Positions 52,300 to 61,118 are shown, counted from the stretch's first letter. The stretch: DNA of 64,000 nt from Methanomassiliicoccus sp. UBA386 (GCA_002498285.1 DAGU01000023.1:19667-83666); one strand, 5' to 3'. Numbers and translations are program-made. Notes: generated from the letters alone by a model not told the origin.

Positions 52300-53928
52300 T
52301 CAGTCGTCCATGTCCATATCGGGCGCGCCGGCTCCGGGGCCGCCGCCCGGACCAGCCCGGGCCGCGATGACGTCGTCGATGCGGAGGATCATGACCGCCG
52401 CGTCGGTCGCAGAGTTGATGGCCTGGCGGCCGACCCTGATCGGCTCCACGACGTTCTCGGCCTTCATGTCGACGATCTTGCCGGTGTAGACGTTCAGACC
52501 GGCGTTGATCTTGCCGTCCTTGTGGGCCTTCCTCAGGTTGATGAGGACGTCGATGGGGTCCAGACCAGCGTTCTCGGCCAGAGCGGTGGGGATGATCTCC
52601 ATGGCGCTGGCGTAGGCATCGATGGCGATCTGCTCGCGGCCGCCCACGGTGGCGGCGTACTCGCGAAGGCGGAGGGCGATCTCGGAAGCGGTCGAACCGC
52701 CGCCGGTGGCCATCCTGCCGTCCTCGATGGCGACAGCCACGACGGACATGGCATCGTCCAGGGAGCGCTCCACCTCGTCGATGACGTGCTCGGTGCCTCC
52801 CCTCAGCAGGAGAGAGACGGCCTTCGCGTTCTTGCAGCCAGTGATGAAGGTGAGCTCATCCTCTCCGAGCTTGCGGACCTCTAGCATGCTGGCGGTGCCC
52901 AGCTCATCAGCGGTCAGCTCCTCGATCTTGGTCACCACGGTGGCACCGGTGGCCTTGGCGAGCTTCATCATGTCGGACTTCTTGACGCGGCGGACCGCGA
53001 AGATGCCCTCCTTGCCAAGGAAGTGCTGGGCCAGGTCGTCGATGCCCTTCTGCACGAACACCACGTTGGCGCCAGAGGCCTTTATGGTCTCGACCATCTT
53101 GCGCAGCATGTTCTCCTCCTCGGCCAGGAAGGCGGCCATCTGGGAGGGGTCGGTGATCTCGATCTTGGCGTCGATCTCGGTCTTCTGGACCTCGATGGCC
53201 GCATCGAGCAAGGCGATCTTGGCGTTCTCCACCTTCTTGGGCATGGCCGGGTGCACGGGCTCCTTGTCGATGATGACGCCCTTGATGAACTCGGTGTCGT
53301 CCATGGAGCCTCCGGTCTTCTTGACGATCTGGATGTTGTCCATGTCGACCTCCCACTTGTCCCCGCTCTTCTCGGCGACAGCGGTGATGGCATCCACGGT
53401 CAGATCGGCGAGCCCCTGGCGGGAGCCGCTGACGGACTTGGAGATCATGGAAGTGCTGGCGATGAGCTTGAGGGACTCCTTGTCGTCGATGCTCACGGGA
53501 TCGGACACCGAGTCCAGAACCTCCTGGGCCTTGGCGGCAGCGAGCCTGTAGCCGCCGGCGATGATGGTGGGGTGGATGTTGGACTCGATGAGATCGATGG
53601 CCTTCTTCAACAGCTCCCCGGCCAGGATGACCGCGCTGGTGGTCCCGTCCCCGGCCTGCTCGTCCTGCGTCTTGGCGACCTCCACCAGCATCTTGGCGGC
53701 GGGGTGGTCGACGTCGATCTCCTTCAGGATGGTGACTCCATCGTTGGTGATGACGACATCTCCGAGGGAGTCTACCAGCATCTTGTCCATTCCGCGGGGT
53801 CCGAGGGTGCTGCGGACCGCGTCAGCGATGGCCTTGGCGGCCTGGATGTTATTGTACTGCGCGTCCTTGCCCTTATCCCGCTTGGTGCCTTCCTTCAGGA
53901 TGAGTATAGGTGTATTTCCCATTCCCAT
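52300..53928 (-). CDS. thsA: Thermosome subunit (group II chaperonin)
   Basis: ATP-driven folding chamber subunit, 542 residues. Signatures: RSTLGPRGMDKMLVDSLGDV, TNDGVTILKEIDVDHPAAKM, DEQAGDGTTSAVILAGELL, the catalytic region GGGSTASEIALRLREYA and a Gly/Asp-rich C-terminal tail ending MDMDD. The ATG is preceded by TTGGAGGTAAATAC. It is the first gene of an apparent thermosome-grpE-dnaK-dnaJ block, which unites the archaeal and the bacterial-type folding systems under one promoter. Confidence 0.97.
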   Translation of the reverse strand: MGMGNTPILILKEGTKRDKGKDAQYNNIQAAKAIADAVRSTLGPRGMDKMLVDSLGDVVITNDGVTILKEIDVDHPAAKMLVEVAKTQDEQAGDGTTSAVILAGELLKKAIDLIESNIHPTIIAGGYRLAAAKAQEVLDSVSDPVSIDDKESLKLIASTSMISKSVSGSRQGLADLTVDAITAVAEKSGDKWEVDMDNIQIVKKTGGSMDDTEFIKGVIIDKEPVHPAMPKKVENAKIALLDAAIEVQKTEIDAKIEITDPSQMAAFLAEEENMLRKMVETIKASGANVVFVQKGIDDLAQHFLGKEGIFAVRRVKKSDMMKLAKATGATVVTKIEELTADELGTASMLEVRKLGEDELTFITGCKNAKAVSLLLRGGTEHVIDEVERSLDDAMSVVAVAIEDGRMATGGGSTASEIALRLREYAATVGGREQIAIDAYASAMEIIPTALAENAGLDPIDVLINLRKAHKDGKINAGLNVYTGKIVDMKAENVVEPIRVGRQAINSATDAAVMILRIDDVIAARAGPGGGPGAGAPDMDMDD

Positions 53929-54000
53929 GTATTTACCTCCAATGTCAAATCGTATCCAGCTAGTGTCTTATCTAGCTAAGCTTCCGTTGAATGTTTGTTC

Positions 54001-54018
54001 TTCTATATAAGTTTAGTG
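54001..54018 (-). promoter_or_regulatory. BRE/TATA promoter of the chaperone block
   Basis: On the minus strand CACTAAAC (BRE-like) is followed by TTATATAGAA. The expected start of transcription is near 53978, leaving a leader of about 50 nt with the GGAGG ribosome site. The only strong TATA element upstream of the thermosome gene. Confidence 0.6.
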
Positions 54019-54170
54019 AACGCGTACCCTCTCCCAGGAATTCCCGTGTTGGAGAATGAAGAGACTGGCCGCTCTAGAGCCCAATGATGAATGACCGGAT
54101 CCCGCCGTGATGCTGGGCCTAGCGGCATGAGGGAGATTAAAATATTGAAAGGGGCGTTGGGAGGAGTGAC

Positions 54171-54638
54171 ATGGGAGAGCTAGAGACCTGCCTGGCAGTG
54201 CTGTACAAGCGCAAGGGAAAGAACGTCCTCACGGAGGCAGAGTTTCAGTTCGCGGTCTCGCTGGACTTCCGATGGTTCACCCCCCAGGAGGCGCAGAGGC
54301 TCATGGAGCTGGCCATAGGCCGCGGGCTGCTGGTCCGTGCTGATATGTACCTCAGCCCGTCGTTCGACTACAAGGACATCGAGGCGCCACTCTCCTTCAG
54401 GCCAAGCAGGGATGTCCTGGTCGGGGAGAAGGAAGAGCCCAGCCTCTTCGCCCGGCTGGTGGGCCTCATCACCTCCCAGGGGGGCCTCAAGAAAAGGGAG
54501 ACCGTGGCCCGCATCAACAGGACGCAGGAGCGCCTGGGCGTCGATGTGGAGGTGGCGGCCCTCGTGGTCGCCAGCGACCTCGGGGTGGATATCTCCGAGT
54601 TCATCGGCCCGGTGAGGGAAGAGGTCCTCTCCCGGTGA
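54171..54638 (+). CDS. DUF2240 family protein
   Basis: A 155-residue archaeal protein of unknown function. The N-terminal part matches DUF2240 (LAVLYKRKGKNVLTEAEFQF, LDFRWFTPQEAQRLMELAIG, RGLLVRADMYLSPSFD). The C-terminal part is helical (LVGLITSQGGLKKRETVARI). The N-terminal region looks like a small winged helix. TTAAAATATTG at about 54136-54146 is the likely promoter. It converges with the MBF1 gene, whose stop follows immediately. Confidence 0.65.
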   Translation: MGELETCLAVLYKRKGKNVLTEAEFQFAVSLDFRWFTPQEAQRLMELAIGRGLLVRADMYLSPSFDYKDIEAPLSFRPSRDVLVGEKEEPSLFARLVGLITSQGGLKKRETVARINRTQERLGVDVEVAALVVASDLGVDISEFIGPVREEVLSR

Positions 54639-55148
54639 TCACTTCTCTTTCTTGATGAGATCTCCCAGCGTCAGCACGTTCCTGCTGCCTTTGGAAGACT
54701 CTGGCTTCACCAGGGTCACCCTCTCGGTGAGCTTGATGTTGAGCTCCCTCTCCAGCTTCTTGATGAGCTGATCGCTGGGCCTCATGGAGCCGTTCTCGAG
54801 CTGGGCGATCACGCTGCTCTTCTCGTTCACCCTGGACGCAAGTTCGTCCTGCTTTAGGTCCCGGGCCATCCTGGCATCCCGTATCACCTTGTCATAATCG
54901 GGCACCAGGTCGATGACCGTCTCTTCCTGAAAGACGTCCCGGGAGCGCATCCTCCTCTCGCGGGCCTGCAGCCTTTCCGCGACCACCGCCCGCGTGGGAG
55001 CTGTCCCTCCTCTTCCCTTCTTGGAGCTGCTCTTCCCCTCGGGGCTTTCGCCAAAGCGGGAGCACTCCTTGCAAACCTTGAGCTGGGCACCCTCTAGGAA
55101 TATGGTCCGAACGATGTCAGACTCCTTGCCACACATCTCGCAGATCAT
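54639..55148 (-). CDS. Archaeal multiprotein bridging factor 1 (MBF1)
   Basis: Zinc ribbon plus helix-turn-helix protein. The ribbon is CEMCGKE and CKECSRFGE. A basic disordered linker follows, then the Cro-like HTH: KVIRDARMARDLKQDELASR, VNEKSSVIAQLENGSMRPSD and the C-terminal LIKKLERELNIKLTE. In archaea MBF1 associates with ribosomes and/or basal transcription. The start at 55148 (MICEMCGKE) is favoured because TTTAAG at 55180-55185 places transcription start near 55156. The ATG at 55172 would lie upstream of that. Confidence 0.9.
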   Translation of the reverse strand: MICEMCGKESDIVRTIFLEGAQLKVCKECSRFGESPEGKSSSKKGRGGTAPTRAVVAERLQARERRMRSRDVFQEETVIDLVPDYDKVIRDARMARDLKQDELASRVNEKSSVIAQLENGSMRPSDQLIKKLERELNIKLTERVTLVKPESSKGSRNVLTLGDLIKKEK

Positions 55149-55422
55149 TTCTCGTCGACTTACAAAGCCCATACCACGATTTAAGGGATTGCTATGCGCC
55201 GCTCCGATCGAGGCTTCGCTCGGCGTTCGGCTTCTAGCCCTGCGGAAAAGTTAGGCGTAGGAATAATAATGTTTGAGGACATATTATGTATCAAAAATGA
55301 GGGTGGTCGGGCATAACGCTCTAGGGGGAAGAGGCGGCCTGGCCAGCGCCGCTCCAGGCATCTGGTCCTGCGAAACGGTCTTATAGCTCAGCCCTTATTG
55401 TAATCGTCGCCGAGGTGAGCCA

Positions 55423-56631
55423 TTGAAGGAACCCCAGTTGGAAGAGCTTGTTTCCGAGATGAAGGACAAGGTCGAGGTCCTGGAGAGGCGCAACGGAGAG
55501 CTCCTGGAAGAGATAAGAAGGGTGGAGGGGGAGAAACGTTACGTGGAGAGTGAGCTCTTCCGCCTGCAGAAGGAGCTTAAGCGCATGCGGGCCGAGATGG
55601 AACGCCTGAAGTCCCCTCCGCTGATCATCGGCGCCATAAAGGACGTGCTGGCCGACGGCCGGGTCATCGTCAAGTCCTCCACCGGCCCTGATTTCATTGT
55701 GTCCACTTCCGAATACGTTCCCATGGAAGAGCTCATAGTGGGTTCGAGGGTCGCGCTGAACAAGCAGACCCTGGCCGTCATGGGCGTGCTGCCTCCCTCC
55801 CTGGACCCCATCGTGGTGGGGGCGGAGATCATAGAGAAGCCAAGCATATCTTACGAGCAGATCGGCGGGCTGGACGAGCAGATCCTAGAGGTCAGGGAGG
55901 CCGTGGAGGATCCGCTGCTAAAGCCTGACCTGTACAAGAAGGTGGGCATAGAGCCCCCCAAGGGAGTGCTGCTGGTCGGACCGCCAGGAACCGGCAAGAC
56001 CCTGCTGGCCAAGGCCGTGGCTCATCAGACCAATGCCACCTTCATCCGCTTCGTCGGCTCTGAGCTGGTCCAAAAATACATCGGCGAGGGGGCGCGCCTG
56101 GTGCGCGAACTGTTCGAAATGGCCAAGGAGAAGGCGCCCAGCATCGTGTTCATCGATGAGCTCGATTCCATCGGCGCCAAGAGGCTGGAGGTCGCCACCT
56201 CCGGGGACCGGGAGGTCCAGAGGACCCTCATGCAGCTGCTGTCCGAACTGGACGGCTTCAACCCCATAGGCGAGGTGAAGATCATCGGGGCCACCAATCG
56301 ACCCGACATACTGGACGATGCGCTCCTGCGGCCCGGAAGGTTCGATCGGATCATCGAGATCCCCGTCCCCGGCTACGATGGCCGGCTGGAGATCTTCAAG
56401 ATCCACACCAGGAAGATGAGCATCGAAGATAACATCGTGCTCGCTGACCTCGCCGCTAAGGCCGATGGCGCCACCGGTGCGGACATCAAGGCCATATGCA
56501 CCGAGGCGGGCATGTTCGCCATCCGCGACAACCGCGATAAGGTCTCCATGCTCGATTTCGAGAGGGCTATCGTCAAGGTCCTGGACAACGAGGCCAACAA
56601 GATCGTGGAAAGCGGCGTGATGTTTGCCTGA
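55423..56631 (+). CDS. psmR: Proteasome-activating nucleotidase PAN
   Basis: Hexameric AAA ATPase that unfolds substrates for the 20S proteasome. The 402-residue product has an N-terminal coiled coil (first 60 residues), an OB domain ([20 protein letters not shown]), and the AAA module. Motifs: [18 protein letters not shown] (Walker A), [18 protein letters not shown] (Walker B), [20 protein letters not shown]. The C-terminus ends MFA where PAN normally has a hydrophobic-Tyr-X tail, so Phe replaces Tyr. TTG start with GAGGTGA eight bases upstream. Confidence 0.94.
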   Translation: MKEPQLEELVSEMKDKVEVLERRNGELLEEIRRVEGEKRYVESELFRLQKELKRMRAEMERLKSPPLIIGAIKDVLADGRVIVKSSTGPDFIVSTSEYVPMEELIVGSRVALNKQTLAVMGVLPPSLDPIVVGAEIIEKPSISYEQIGGLDEQILEVREAVEDPLLKPDLYKKVGIEPPKGVLLVGPPGTGKTLLAKAVAHQTNATFIRFVGSELVQKYIGEGARLVRELFEMAKEKAPSIVFIDELDSIGAKRLEVATSGDREVQRTLMQLLSELDGFNPIGEVKIIGATNRPDILDDALLRPGRFDRIIEIPVPGYDGRLEIFKIHTRKMSIEDNIVLADLAAKADGATGADIKAICTEAGMFAIRDNRDKVSMLDFERAIVKVLDNEANKIVESGVMFA

Positions 56632-56709
56632 CATCCCTCAACCCTTTTCTTTCAATTTCTTTAATTTATCTCTTCTAATAATCAGCAGCGGTCATTATTA
56701 GCTAATACA

Positions 56710-56719
56710 TTATATATAA
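56710..56719 (+). promoter_or_regulatory. TATA box of the small HTH gene
   Basis: TTATATATAA centred 26 bp before the ATG at 56740, predicting a leaderless transcript. One of the strongest TATA elements in the window. Confidence 0.6.
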
Positions 56720-56739
56720 TCAACAGCGTCCATCGAAGC

Positions 56740-57066
56740 ATGCACTTCATGAGCTTGCTCCCTGCCCGGATCGACGAGTCTTCCGCCCGCGTGGTCCAGG
56801 CGGCCCATGGTCGTCCACGGACGGCCACCCAGATAGCCGCTGCGACCGGCGTGCCGGTGGCCGCCGTGTTCCCCCGGATCAGGCAGCTGATGGCCATGGG
56901 CGTGCTCCGGGAGGAGGCGAGGGTGGTGGATGCCCGAGGCAGAGAGATCTCATTCTACATTAGCACGCTCCGCCATAGGGCCATATTCATCGAGAATGGA
57001 CGCCCGCGCATCAGGCTCTCGATGGACGCGGAAGCGTTGGAAGCGAGCCTGGAGGGGCTGCTCTAG
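56740..57066 (+). CDS. Small winged-helix regulator
   Basis: A 108-residue protein with an ArsR-like winged helix: RVVQAAHGRPRTATQIAAAT, GVPVAAVFPRIRQLMAMGVL and a wing containing VVDARGREISFYISTL. The last 25 residues (HRAIFIENGRPRIRLSMDAE) may form a dimer or ligand part. There are no cysteines, so it is not a metal sensor of the ArsR type. Its TAG stop is shared with the convergent GPN GTPase gene through CTAG. The target is unknown. Confidence 0.78.
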   Translation: MHFMSLLPARIDESSARVVQAAHGRPRTATQIAAATGVPVAAVFPRIRQLMAMGVLREEARVVDARGREISFYISTLRHRAIFIENGRPRIRLSMDAEALEASLEGLL

Positions 57067-57830
57067 ACGTTCTTCCCTATGTCCTCGCCGCCCTCGAAGT
57101 ACATCTGCACCATGGAATAGATGTCCTCCATGCCGGTGCCATCTTCCGCCGACACCGGGTACATCTCCTTGTACATGCCCACGGCCTCCATGGCCTTGAA
57201 CAGTTCGATGCTCATGACGGACTGGGTGGTCATCTCCTTCTCCGTTAGGGCATTGTATAGCGCGTAGGGGTCGGACGACCATTCCTTCATCTCCTCCAGG
57301 TCCTCCTCCGACAGGAGGTCCGCCTTGGAGATGATGTTCATGATCGGCAGATCGTAGCGGAACTGGGTGATGCCGCACAGCATGAGGTCGGAGACGAATC
57401 CATTGGGCGTCCTCGCGAGGGTCGGATCAGAGAGGAAGACAAGGAAACTGTCCTCCTTGCCAAGCTCCTCGATGATGGCGTTGCTTGACAGACGGAAGGT
57501 GAACAGTTCCATCTGGCCCGGCGTGTCGATCAGGCAGTAGTCGCCACGGAACTCCTTAACCACGTTGCTCCATTCGCGGTTGTTCAGCGCCATGAGGTCG
57601 GCGGCCACCACCTGCGCCCCGTTGGGGCCCAGGGAGTAGTCGCGCATCACATCGGCGATGTTTATCCAGTCCCGGATGTCCACGTCCGCCTGGTAGGGGA
57701 TGAAGTCCGCCCCCGGATCGAGGTTGACCAGTACAGAATCGATGCCCTGTATGTCGAGCCATTCCTTGAAAGCCTGGACCAGGGTGCTCTTGCCGCTCCC
57801 CGCTGTGCCTATGAAGTAAATGTATCTCAT
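57063..57830 (-). CDS. GPN-loop GTPase
   Basis: A 255-residue GTPase of the GPN family (eukaryotic homologues assemble RNA polymerase; the archaeal role is unclear). P-loop FIGTAGSGKSTLVQAF at the N-terminus, the family-defining GPNGAQ near residue 74, switch DTPGQMELFTFR, and the base-specificity motif SKADLL. The start at 57830 (MRYIYFIGT) has GGGGAT upstream; an open frame extends further but runs toward the tRNA gene. It overlaps the convergent HTH gene by 4 bp. Confidence 0.93.
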   Translation of the reverse strand: MRYIYFIGTAGSGKSTLVQAFKEWLDIQGIDSVLVNLDPGADFIPYQADVDIRDWINIADVMRDYSLGPNGAQVVAADLMALNNREWSNVVKEFRGDYCLIDTPGQMELFTFRLSSNAIIEELGKEDSFLVFLSDPTLARTPNGFVSDLMLCGITQFRYDLPIMNIISKADLLSEEDLEEMKEWSSDPYALYNALTEKEMTTQSVMSIELFKAMEAVGMYKEMYPVSAEDGTGMEDIYSMVQMYFEGGEDIGKNV

Positions 57831-57987
57831 CTCATTATCCCCGGAAATAGTGACAGTGGGAGAACGGAGGCGGGACAAATAGATTTGCGGTCCTCGATAG
57901 GTGTGAAGACCTCCGTCCGGCCCTGCGGCAGGCGCGCTCCGAGTGCGGCACGCTGAACGTTTGTTATAAGTGGAAAAGAGAAAGGAG

Positions 57988-58061
57988 CGGGCCCGGAGGG
58001 ATTCGAACCCTCGGCCCATCGGTTAAGAGCCGATTGCTCTACCTAGCTGAGCTACGGGCCC
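57988..58061 (-). tRNA. tRNA-Lys (anticodon CUU)
   Basis: Complete 74-nt cloverleaf on the minus strand. Acceptor GGGCCCG pairs with CGGGCCC, with discriminator G. The D stem is GCTC/GAGC, and the anticodon stem ATCGG/CCGAT encloses loop CTCTTAA (anticodon CTT). The T stem is GAGGG/CCCTC with loop TTCGAAT. CCA is not encoded. A T-rich run (CTTTCTCTTTTCC) follows as a probable terminator. No intron. Confidence 0.96.
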
Positions 58062-58167
58062 CTTTCAGGCCGCTAAAGAAAGTTGGTATACATAAGCCTT
58101 TCGCGTCCCCTCTCTGCAGCTTCCAGCCCATGGGGCGAGGGAATGGTTATTACCGCTCGGGAACAGA

Positions 58168-58686
58168 ATGAACGGCATGACGCTAGCAAGGGAGATAATG
58201 ACCGCTCCAGTGGTCACCTTTGACGAGGACATGACGCTGCGGGAGGCCACGTTGACCATGGCCCGCAAGAAGGTGTCGGGAGCGCCAGTGATGGACCGGG
58301 ATGGCAGGCTGATCGGTGTGCTGTCAGAGAGCGACATCCTGGAGGAGGCCGTGAGGAGGGTGGGTGACGAGATGACCTGCCGGTCGCTGTCGTTCCTCTC
58401 CCTGCCGTATGAGCGCATTGTAAGGAACGAGGAGGTGTGCCGGCAGTTCAGCGAGGTGGGCGATGTGAAGGTCGGCGACATCATGAACGACGAGGTGATC
58501 GCCGTCAACGGCGATGATGGTGCGGAGAAGGCGCTGGAGACCATGGTACGGTTCGGGGTCAACCGCCTTCCGGTCATCGACGACGACGGCAGGCTCATCG
58601 GGATAGTGGCAAGGCAGGACATCATGTGGTCCCTTTGCCGCGCTCTCCAGGCCGGATGCCAAGGGCCTCCCATGATCGGGAGGTGA
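58168..58686 (+). CDS. Two-CBS-domain protein
   Basis: A 172-residue stand-alone CBS pair, likely an adenine-nucleotide or SAM sensor. First CBS: REIMTAPVVTFDEDMTLREA with VSGAPVMDRDGRLIGVLSES and DILEEA. Second: VGDIMNDEVIAVNGDDGAEK with VNRLPVIDDDGRLIGIVARQ and DIMW. The inserted linker holds a cysteine (EEVCRQFSE). The partner is unknown. It lies 30 bp before the metallo-beta-lactamase gene on the same strand. Confidence 0.9.
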   Translation: MNGMTLAREIMTAPVVTFDEDMTLREATLTMARKKVSGAPVMDRDGRLIGVLSESDILEEAVRRVGDEMTCRSLSFLSLPYERIVRNEEVCRQFSEVGDVKVGDIMNDEVIAVNGDDGAEKALETMVRFGVNRLPVIDDDGRLIGIVARQDIMWSLCRALQAGCQGPPMIGR

Positions 58687-58716
58687 GGCGCTAATTATTT
58701 CAATGGCGGGGAGATT

Positions 58717-59499
58717 GTGTGGATGGGATGCCATCTGAGCGGGCTTGAGGTCCATGTGCTTGCCAGCGGCAGTGACGGAAACTGCACCATCGTTCGCTGC
58801 GACGATACCGCGATCATGCTAGACGCGGGGCTGTCCGGCCGGCGGATCACCACGCTGATGAGCCGAGTGGGCATCGGGCCGGAGGATCTCTGCGGCATTT
58901 TTCTCACTCATGAGCATTCCGATCATGTCAAGGGGGCGGGCATACTTTCCAGGCGGTACAAGGTGCCCATCTACGCCAACGAGAACACCCTGATCTGCTC
59001 CAACATCGGCACGGTGAACAGCAGCGTGATCTTCAGAACATTGCAGCCGTTCACCGTGGGCCCGCTGACGGTGCGGCCGCTGCCGATATCTCATAACGCC
59101 GCCGAGCCCAACGCCTTCCACGTCACGTGCGGGGGCCGCAGCATGCTTCTGGCCACCGACCTGGGGATGGTTAACAGCGAGGTGTTCGCAGCCCTTAGGG
59201 AAGTCGACCTGGCCATGATCGAATCTAACCACGACCTCAACATGCTGATCCATGGACCGTACCCCCCGATGCTCAAGAACGAGATACGCTCCGAGCGCGG
59301 GCATCTGAGCAACGTCGACTGCGCCAGGGCGCTATGGAGCACCTCCCGCGACGGGCGCAAGATCTTTTTGGCCCATCTCAGCAAGAACAATAACACGCCT
59401 GAGCTGGCGAGAAGAACGGTCGCGAGGACGCTGTGCTGCTGCGAGGACGTCGTGGACTGCATGATGGACCCCGACGACGTCCGTTCGATCCTTCTCTAG
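58717..59499 (+). CDS. Metallo-beta-lactamase fold hydrolase
   Basis: A 260-residue MBL protein resembling the YycJ/WalJ group. Metal motifs: FLTHEHSDHVKGAG (HxHxDH), PISHNAAEPNAFHV, the Asp of LLATDLGMVNSEV, and a C-terminal FLAHLSKNNNTPELA that supplies the last His. Members are nucleases or phosphodiesterases; the substrate here is unknown. The GTG start at 58717 has GGGGAGA upstream; ATG 58723 is an alternative. Its TAG overlaps the convergent GINS51 stop in a CTAG. Confidence 0.85.
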   Translation: MWMGCHLSGLEVHVLASGSDGNCTIVRCDDTAIMLDAGLSGRRITTLMSRVGIGPEDLCGIFLTHEHSDHVKGAGILSRRYKVPIYANENTLICSNIGTVNSSVIFRTLQPFTVGPLTVRPLPISHNAAEPNAFHVTCGGRSMLLATDLGMVNSEVFAALREVDLAMIESNHDLNMLIHGPYPPMLKNEIRSERGHLSNVDCARALWSTSRDGRKIFLAHLSKNNNTPELARRTVARTLCCCEDVVDCMMDPDDVRSILL

Positions 59500-60290
59500 A
59501 TCCCGGGAATCTGGATGACAGAGGCCTTCTTGCCGGCGACCAGCGCCTTGGCGATGGCCGGAGGGAGGCAGACCACGTCCTCCTTCTTGAGCCGGTAGTC
59601 CCTACCGGGGCCGGCGAACGGCGGAAGGTCCTCCATGACGCGCAGCACCGCCATGTCAGGAATTGCCTCCACGGCCGGTGCAACTGCGACCGGTGTTTCC
59701 GGCGACGATGCGGCCGGGGCCGGCGGGGCCTCCTCTGGAACGTCGTAGACGTCCTCGTCGTCCATGGCCTCTTCCAGATCCGCGGCATAATCCGGCGCGT
59801 ATTCCGGAACGTCCTCGACCGCCGAGGCGGGTGCCGCCTCCGGCGCATGCGCGGGCGGCTCGGCGGCCGGAGGCACGGGCCGAGCTGCCGTTCCGTCCAG
59901 CTCAACCTCCAGCAGGGCGGCGTGACGCTCCCTCAGCAGCGAGGACACCCGCTCGAAGACGTCTGCCTCCTCGGAGGTGAGCCGGTTGGTGTCCACCCGG
60001 TTTCCCAGGGCAGCCCGCAGGGCCATGGCCAGGAGCTTTTCCATGCGGAACTCGAACACCTGGTCCGCCTTCTCCTGGAATTTGGTGAGCTGGTTGGCCG
60101 CGAGCTTGGCCCGGGCGGAGAACTGGTCCAGGGCGAACTCCCGCTCGGTATCCCGCCGAAGTTCGCTCAGCCTCTGCCTGATGACCACATAGAGGTCCTT
60201 GCGGACCTCGGTGATGTTCTTGGTCCTCTGCTCCTTCCGGTAGACCTCGGTGAGATGATCGTACTCGAAGGCCTCTACGGGAGGGGACAT
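59496..60290 (-). CDS. GINS complex subunit Gins51 (Gins15)
   Basis: Replication factor of the archaeal CMG-like helicase. The N-terminal A domain is helical (LTEVYRKEQRTKNITEVRKD, QLTKFQEKADQVFEFRMEKL). A long acidic, proline/alanine-rich linker occupies about residues 130-215. The C-terminal B domain has the family signature VMEDLPPFAGPGRDYRLKKE and DVVCLPPAIAKALV. The 51/15 order (A then B) assigns it to Gins51. The long linker is unusual in length for the family (264 residues in total). Confidence 0.88.
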   Translation of the reverse strand: MSPPVEAFEYDHLTEVYRKEQRTKNITEVRKDLYVVIRQRLSELRRDTEREFALDQFSARAKLAANQLTKFQEKADQVFEFRMEKLLAMALRAALGNRVDTNRLTSEEADVFERVSSLLRERHAALLEVELDGTAARPVPPAAEPPAHAPEAAPASAVEDVPEYAPDYAADLEEAMDDEDVYDVPEEAPPAPAASSPETPVAVAPAVEAIPDMAVLRVMEDLPPFAGPGRDYRLKKEDVVCLPPAIAKALVAGKKASVIQIPGI

Positions 60291-60395
60291 GTTTGAGGGA
60301 ATTCAGAGCGGCATATTTGAGTATATCCCGGCCAACTTCCAGAAGCGGTAGGGAAGCAGGGCAAGATATTCATTCCATGGACGGGATGGAGGGGC

Positions 60396-60704
60396 GTGGA
60401 CCTCTCGGCCGTTCTGCGGACCGTCCGGAACGGGACGGAGATCGACATCATGGTGACGCCGAACGCCAAGGACCAATCCATAGGCGCGGTGGACGAGTGG
60501 AGGCGGCGGCTGGTCGTCAAGGTGCGGGCGGTGCCCTCCGAGGGAAGGGCCAACCGGGCGGTGTGCGAGCTGTTCCAGGACGTTCTCGGGGAGAGGGTGG
60601 AGATCGCGCACGGCGCCACGGAGCGGCATAAGACGCTCCTCGTTCCACTGGAGGCGGAAGAGGTCAGGAAGAGGCTGGAGGGAGCGATTGCGCGACCCCG
60701 ATGA
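60396..60704 (+). CDS. DUF167 (YggU-like) protein
   Basis: A 102-residue protein of unknown function in a family widespread in all domains. Core motifs: IDIMVTPNAKDQSIGAVDEW, RLVVKVRAVPSEGRANRAVC and the C-terminal GATERHKTLLV. GTG start with GGAGGGGC directly upstream. It overlaps the following Toprim gene by 17 bp, indicating translational coupling, and is divergent from GINS51. Confidence 0.88.
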   Translation: MDLSAVLRTVRNGTEIDIMVTPNAKDQSIGAVDEWRRRLVVKVRAVPSEGRANRAVCELFQDVLGERVEIAHGATERHKTLLVPLEAEEVRKRLEGAIARPR

Positions 60705-61095
60705 GATGCTGGAGGAGCTCGAGGCCATCCTGGAGGAGCTTCGCGAGCTCGCCCGCGAGAGCGTGATACTGGTCGAGGGCAGGAGGGACCGGGACGCGCT
60801 CGGCCAGCTGGGCGTGCGCGGCGAGATCGTGCAGGTGCAGGACGCCGGGGGCATACTGGGGGTGGCCGAAGAGCTCGCGTCCCGAGGGCGAAGCGCCGTC
60901 ATCCTGACCGACTGGGACCGCAAGGGCGGCCAGCTGGCCGAACTGTTGCGGAACGCGCTCCGCGCCTGCGACGTGCCCTATGACGATGGCGTACGCATGA
61001 AGATGGCCGTGCTCAGCAAGAAGGACATCAAGGACGTCGAGTCGCTGCCGGCGTTCGCATCCCTGCTGGAGGAGCGACGGCGGACGGCGCGGTGA
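60688..61095 (+). CDS. Small Toprim-domain protein
   Basis: A 135-residue stand-alone Toprim protein of the RNase M5/primase-like type. The catalytic Glu lies in SVILVEGRRDRDALGQLGV, and the DxD motif in SAVILTDWDRKGGQLAELL. Archaeal members are thought to act in RNA processing or repair (family knowledge, not proven). TTG start at 60688 with GGAGGGAG upstream, inside the end of the DUF167 gene. Confidence 0.85.
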   Translation: MRDPDEMLEELEAILEELRELARESVILVEGRRDRDALGQLGVRGEIVQVQDAGGILGVAEELASRGRSAVILTDWDRKGGQLAELLRNALRACDVPYDDGVRMKMAVLSKKDIKDVESLPAFASLLEERRRTAR

Positions 61096-61118
61096 CGCTC
61101 CATCACTTTTTCAGTTAG

